Program-made: the position numbers and the translations under genes
The notes under the pieces: model-generated
Database searches by the model: none
Told to the model about the DNA's origin: nothing
What the model saw: the letters and a program-made list of their open reading frames with translations, nothing else
Shown: positions 30,730-33,389 of the stretch, piece by piece
How the letters are laid out: every line of letters begins with the position of its first letter
How positions within the stretch are numbered: the first letter of the stretch is position 1
DNA from: an uncultured Lactobacillus sp.
GTDB taxonomy: Bacteria > Bacillota > Bacilli > Lactobacillales > Lactobacillaceae
Direction: 5' to 3'
DNA: 33,389 nucleotides
Assembly: GCA_937916845.1 (NCBI GenBank)
Contig: CALFSK010000012.1
Coordinates: 1 to 33,389, forward strand

Positions 30730-31674
30730 ATGAAGAAAATTTCAATTGTCGTGCCGTGTTACAACGAGGAAGCCACCGTTCAGCGGTTTTACGACGCCGT
30801 TCAAACCGTCTACCGTGAGAAAATCGCCCCAATCTGGCCGGCCTACCAGTTGGAATACTGGTTCATCGATGACGGTTCAACGGACCGAACTTTAATCCTG
30901 CTGGATCTGATCCAACAGCTTGATGCCGACCACGTTCACTTTCTCTCATTCTCGCGTAACTTTGGCAAGGAAGCCGCCCTCTACGCTGGTCTTCAGCATG
31001 CCACCGGTGACCTAGTCGTCGTGATGGACGTTGACTTGCAGGACCCACCGGCTTTATTGCCCCAAATGATGTCCGGTATTCTTGAGGAACACTATGACGT
31101 GGTTGGCACGAAACGCGTCAATCGGAAGGGCGAACCGGTCATCCGATCCCTAGCTGCCAATACTTTTTACAAGCTAATTAACCACATTTCAAAAACTAAG
31201 ATCGAGCCTAGTGCCCGTGATTATCGCATGATGACCCGCCAGGTAACTGACGCCGTCTTAGATTTGCCTGAATATAACCGGTTTTCCAAGGGGATGTTTG
31301 CCTGGGTCGGTTTCAAAACAAAATCCCTCGGCTTCTACAATCATGACCGGATTGCTGGCACTACCCACTGGTCTTTTTGGGACTTAGTCAACTATTCACT
31401 GGATGGCATCATTAACTTTTCCGATAAACCCTTAGCCATCGCCTCATTTTTAGGGCTAGTGACCTTTTTCCTCGCCTTAATTGCGGCCATTTTCATCGTC
31501 GTACGCGCCCTATTATTCGGCGATCCCACCGGTGGCTGGCCGTCCATGGTGACCATTATCCTGATGCTAGGCGGCCTTCAGCTGTTTTGCCTTGGCATTG
31601 TTGGTAAATATATCGGCAAAATCTACTTAGAAACCAAACACCGGCCAATTTACGTTAGCAAGCTTGAACGTTAA
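30730..31674 (+). CDS. GT2 polyprenyl-phosphate glycosyltransferase (GtrB/CsbB-like)
   Basis: A 314-aa membrane-bound glycosyltransferase. N-terminal GT-A domain: V-V-P-C-Y-N-E-E (7-14), D-D-G-S-T-D (47-52), S-R-N-F-G-K-E-A-A and the metal-binding D100-V-D102-L-Q-D-P-P. Two membrane segments are at ~230-260 and ~270-300. By family it loads a sugar from a nucleotide donor onto undecaprenyl phosphate. With a GtrA/GtcA flippase it forms two parts of the three-part decoration system; the third, a GT-C transferase (YfhO type), is not in the window. AAGGAAGG stands about 9 bases before the ATG. Confidence 0.92.
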   Translation: MKKISIVVPCYNEEATVQRFYDAVQTVYREKIAPIWPAYQLEYWFIDDGSTDRTLILLDLIQQLDADHVHFLSFSRNFGKEAALYAGLQHATGDLVVVMDVDLQDPPALLPQMMSGILEEHYDVVGTKRVNRKGEPVIRSLAANTFYKLINHISKTKIEPSARDYRMMTRQVTDAVLDLPEYNRFSKGMFAWVGFKTKSLGFYNHDRIAGTTHWSFWDLVNYSLDGIINFSDKPLAIASFLGLVTFFLALIAAIFIVVRALLFGDPTGGWPSMVTIILMLGGLQLFCLGIVGKYIGKIYLETKHRPIYVSKLER

Positions 31675-31771
31675 AACTTACTTAAAAAAGTGTCAGAAAG
31701 TTTCAGTTCGTCTAAACTATGCTAAGCTATAAAGGATTAAAATCTATTAAACGATAAGGGGAATTATTATT

Positions 31772-32008
31772 ATGGATGATACAAAAGCAACAGTTTTATC
31801 AATTTTACAAGACTTAACGGGGGAAGACGTTTCCGGTAACATGGACACCAACCTTTTTGATGAAGGTATTTTGGACTCCATGGGTTCCGTTCAACTCTTA
31901 CTTGAATTACAAAACCAATTAGGCATTGAAGTGCCAGTTTCTGAATTCGAACGTTCAGAATGGGACACACCTGCTAAAATCGTTGCTAAAGTTGAAAGCA
32001 TGGCTTAA
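31772..32008 (+). CDS. dltC: D-alanyl carrier protein DltC (orphan copy)
   Basis: A 78-aa acidic carrier protein. L-D35-S36[11 protein letters not shown] is the DltC phosphopantetheine site (S36), and [11 protein letters not shown] is the DltC-specific second half. It carries D-alanine as a thioester from DltA to the DltB/DltD machinery for teichoic-acid D-alanylation. The dltA, dltB and dltD genes are absent here, so it is a second, stand-alone copy or a carrier for another pathway. AAGGGG lies about 10 bases before the ATG. The gap to the glycosyltransferase is 97 bases without a terminator; a possible -10 (TATAAA, 31728-31733) could also give it its own promoter. Confidence 0.9.
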   Translation: MDDTKATVLSILQDLTGEDVSGNMDTNLFDEGILDSMGSVQLLLELQNQLGIEVPVSEFERSEWDTPAKIVAKVESMA

Positions 32009-32018
32009 TCAGCAATTT

Positions 32019-32057
32019 AAAAATGGCGGCTCAGAATTTTCTGAGCCGCCATTTTTT
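32019..32057. terminator. Terminator after dltC (bidirectional)
   Basis: AAAAATGGCGGCTCAG pairs perfectly with 32041-32056, with a T-run. The strongest terminator of the cluster; it also ends the convergent MFS gene. Confidence 0.92.
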
Positions 32058-32087
32058 ATTACTAGCCATTACTACCAAACGGGAAAA

Positions 32088-33293
32088 CTAGTCTTCACAA
32101 TCACCTGATACCCGCCGTTCAACTGGTCGTGCTAACCAGATTAAACCAGCGAGTAAGATTAAGCTGATGGCGACCATCAAAGCACCGAAAATAGGTGTCC
32201 ACGTTAGTCCAAACTGAGTCGTGACCTGACCACCGATCCCCGACCCTAGCGCAATCCCTACGTTAAACGCTGAGATATTTAATGCTGAAGCCATCGTAAT
32301 ATCTTGTGGCGTGTGCACTTCTGCTAATTGCACAATGTAGAGTTGCAGCCCCGGTACGTTCATAAAGGCAAAGATTCCCATGGCGAGGACCGTGAATAGG
32401 CCTAACCAGTGACTATGTGCCGTTACGGATAGGACCAACAACGTGATCAGTAACCCGACAAACATTTTAAAGAGTGCGGTCAAAGGACGCTGGTTGGCCC
32501 AGCGACCACCAAGCGTATTTCCCAAAGCGACCATTAAACCGTAAACGACTAAGATAACGACCACGGCATTAGCGGACCACCCCATTGCTTGTTCCAACAA
32601 CGGTGACAGGTACGTGTAAGCCACAAAGGTGCCACCGTACCCTAGTGCGGTCACTAATAGTGCCAATAACAACTGCGGGTTCGTTAAGACCCGGATAATC
32701 CCCCGCGCCGTTGCTTTCGCAGGTAACGGTAAATTGCGTGGAATCAGCCAGTAGTCAGCTAACAATCCTAAAACCCCAATCCCACTAATAAAGATAAAGG
32801 ACCAGCGCCAACCTCCAAGCTGACCAATCATCGTCCCCAACGGCACACCGGTAACGGTTGCGACCGTCAAGCCGGTAAACATGACCGCAATTGCGGAAGC
32901 CCGTTTTTCCGGTGCAACCACGTCCGCCGCAATAACGGAAGCGACGGTCATAAAAATACCATGCGCCAAGGCAGCGACAATTCGCCCTAATAATAGAATG
33001 CTAAACGTTGGGGCAAGTGCTGCTAGTAAATTACCAACGATAAATAATCCCATGATCAGCATCATCAACCGATGCCGGTTCAAGCGTCCAGTCAATAGCG
33101 TCATGACGGGTGCCCCGACCATGATTCCTAAGGCGTAGACCGAAACGGTTAACCCCGCCTGGGCTAAGTTAATATGAAAGTGACTGACGAGTAGTGGCAT
33201 TAAACCGACACTAATAAATTCCGTGGACCCGATGGCAAACGCACTAATTGCGAGTGCTAACAGTGTCCAAGTTGGATTGATTTTTTGATTCAT
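32088..33293 (-). CDS. MFS efflux transporter (DHA1, AraJ/YdhP-like)
   Basis: A 401-aa transporter with 12 predicted membrane segments. Drug:H+ antiporter features: S-T-E-F in the first segment, the motif A-like loop G-R-L-N-R-H-R-L after segment 2, G-R-I-V-A-A-L-A-H-G-I-F in segment 4 and the motif C-like T-G-V-P-L-G-T in segment 5. It probably exports a drug, sugar or metabolite by proton antiport; substrate unknown. GGAGG lies about 10 bases before the ATG. The promoter sits inside an inverted repeat, suggesting control by a repressor encoded just beyond the window. Confidence 0.87.
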   Translation of the reverse strand: MNQKINPTWTLLALAISAFAIGSTEFISVGLMPLLVSHFHINLAQAGLTVSVYALGIMVGAPVMTLLTGRLNRHRLMMLIMGLFIVGNLLAALAPTFSILLLGRIVAALAHGIFMTVASVIAADVVAPEKRASAIAVMFTGLTVATVTGVPLGTMIGQLGGWRWSFIFISGIGVLGLLADYWLIPRNLPLPAKATARGIIRVLTNPQLLLALLVTALGYGGTFVAYTYLSPLLEQAMGWSANAVVVILVVYGLMVALGNTLGGRWANQRPLTALFKMFVGLLITLLVLSVTAHSHWLGLFTVLAMGIFAFMNVPGLQLYIVQLAEVHTPQDITMASALNISAFNVGIALGSGIGGQVTTQFGLTWTPIFGALMVAISLILLAGLIWLARPVERRVSGDCED

Positions 33294-33311
33294 TTTAATA
33301 CATCCTCCTTA

Positions 33312-33362
33312 ACTTGCTAACGTGATAAATAATGATTATACTAGCAAGTAACTTAAGAACAA
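33312..33362 (-). promoter_or_regulatory. Promoter and operator of the MFS gene
   Basis: On minus, TATAAT (33335-33340) with TTGTTC (33357-33362) 16 bases upstream. ACTTGCTA (33312-33319) and TAGCAAGT (33342-33349) form an 8-bp inverted repeat around the -10; CAAGTA also occurs as direct repeats at 33345-33350 and 33360-33365. This looks like a MarR- or TetR-type operator. Confidence 0.55.
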
Positions 33363-33389
33363 GTACCGACTTTAAAGTGGGATACCCAC

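Overview
The window reads as a chromosomal segment of a low-to-mid GC Gram-positive bacterium of the family Lactobacillaceae. The evidence is a lactobacillus-type nucleoside 2-deoxyribosyltransferase, a DltC-type D-alanyl carrier protein, a small enterocin-A-like immunity protein, a fused GlnP-type amino-acid transporter, the yhaO-yhaN-yhaM set, strong GGAGG-type ribosome binding sites and very regular intrinsic terminators. Genus cannot be fixed from the sequence alone; Lactiplantibacillus or Levilactobacillus-like is a guess. No rRNA, tRNA, CRISPR array, intact insertion sequence or prophage was seen. About 27 protein genes look intact.

Layout. 1-2.5 kb: a stand-alone EAL-domain protein whose active-site set is one residue short, an EIIA-like PTS protein that has lost both phospho-histidines, a DUF2200 protein and a VanZ-like membrane protein. 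2.8-4.3 kb: an amino-acid ABC transporter with receptor and permease fused, without its ATPase. 4.5-7.7 kb: a three-gene operon (aldo/keto reductase, hexapeptide acetyltransferase, ABM-domain protein) divergent from a LysR regulator, with a perfect dyad between them. 7.7-12.6 kb: single-gene metabolic and detoxification units (amidohydrolase, small acidic protein, second aldo/keto reductase, succinate-semialdehyde-type dehydrogenase, nucleoside deoxyribosyltransferase), mostly separated by bidirectional terminators.

12.7-13.65 kb is an AT-rich scar: an orphan bacteriocin-immunity-like gene, remains of a broken gene, a possible 45-aa ORF and what looks like the first codons of an IS1380-type transposase. 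13.65-17 kb: a MacB-type ABC exporter and a rhomboid protease. 17.1-25.1 kb, all on the minus strand: bifunctional PBP, YlbF/YheA-family protein, then yhaO-yhaN-yhaM plus an unknown 183-aa gene (nuclease, SbcC-like ATPase, 3'-5' exoribonuclease). 25.3-28.4 kb: a 43-aa gene broken or phase-shifted by an A9 tract, an unknown 101-aa protein, ArgR, a PLP aminotransferase and a LysE/ArgO exporter. The exporter diverges from a MocR-type PLP regulator (28.6-30.0 kb).

30.3-32.0 kb is the most suggestive cluster: a GtrA-like flippase, a GT2 polyprenyl-phosphate glycosyltransferase and a stand-alone dltC, with no terminator between them and one strong terminator after dltC. This may link envelope glycosylation and D-alanylation. 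The window ends in an MFS efflux gene whose promoter sits inside an inverted repeat.
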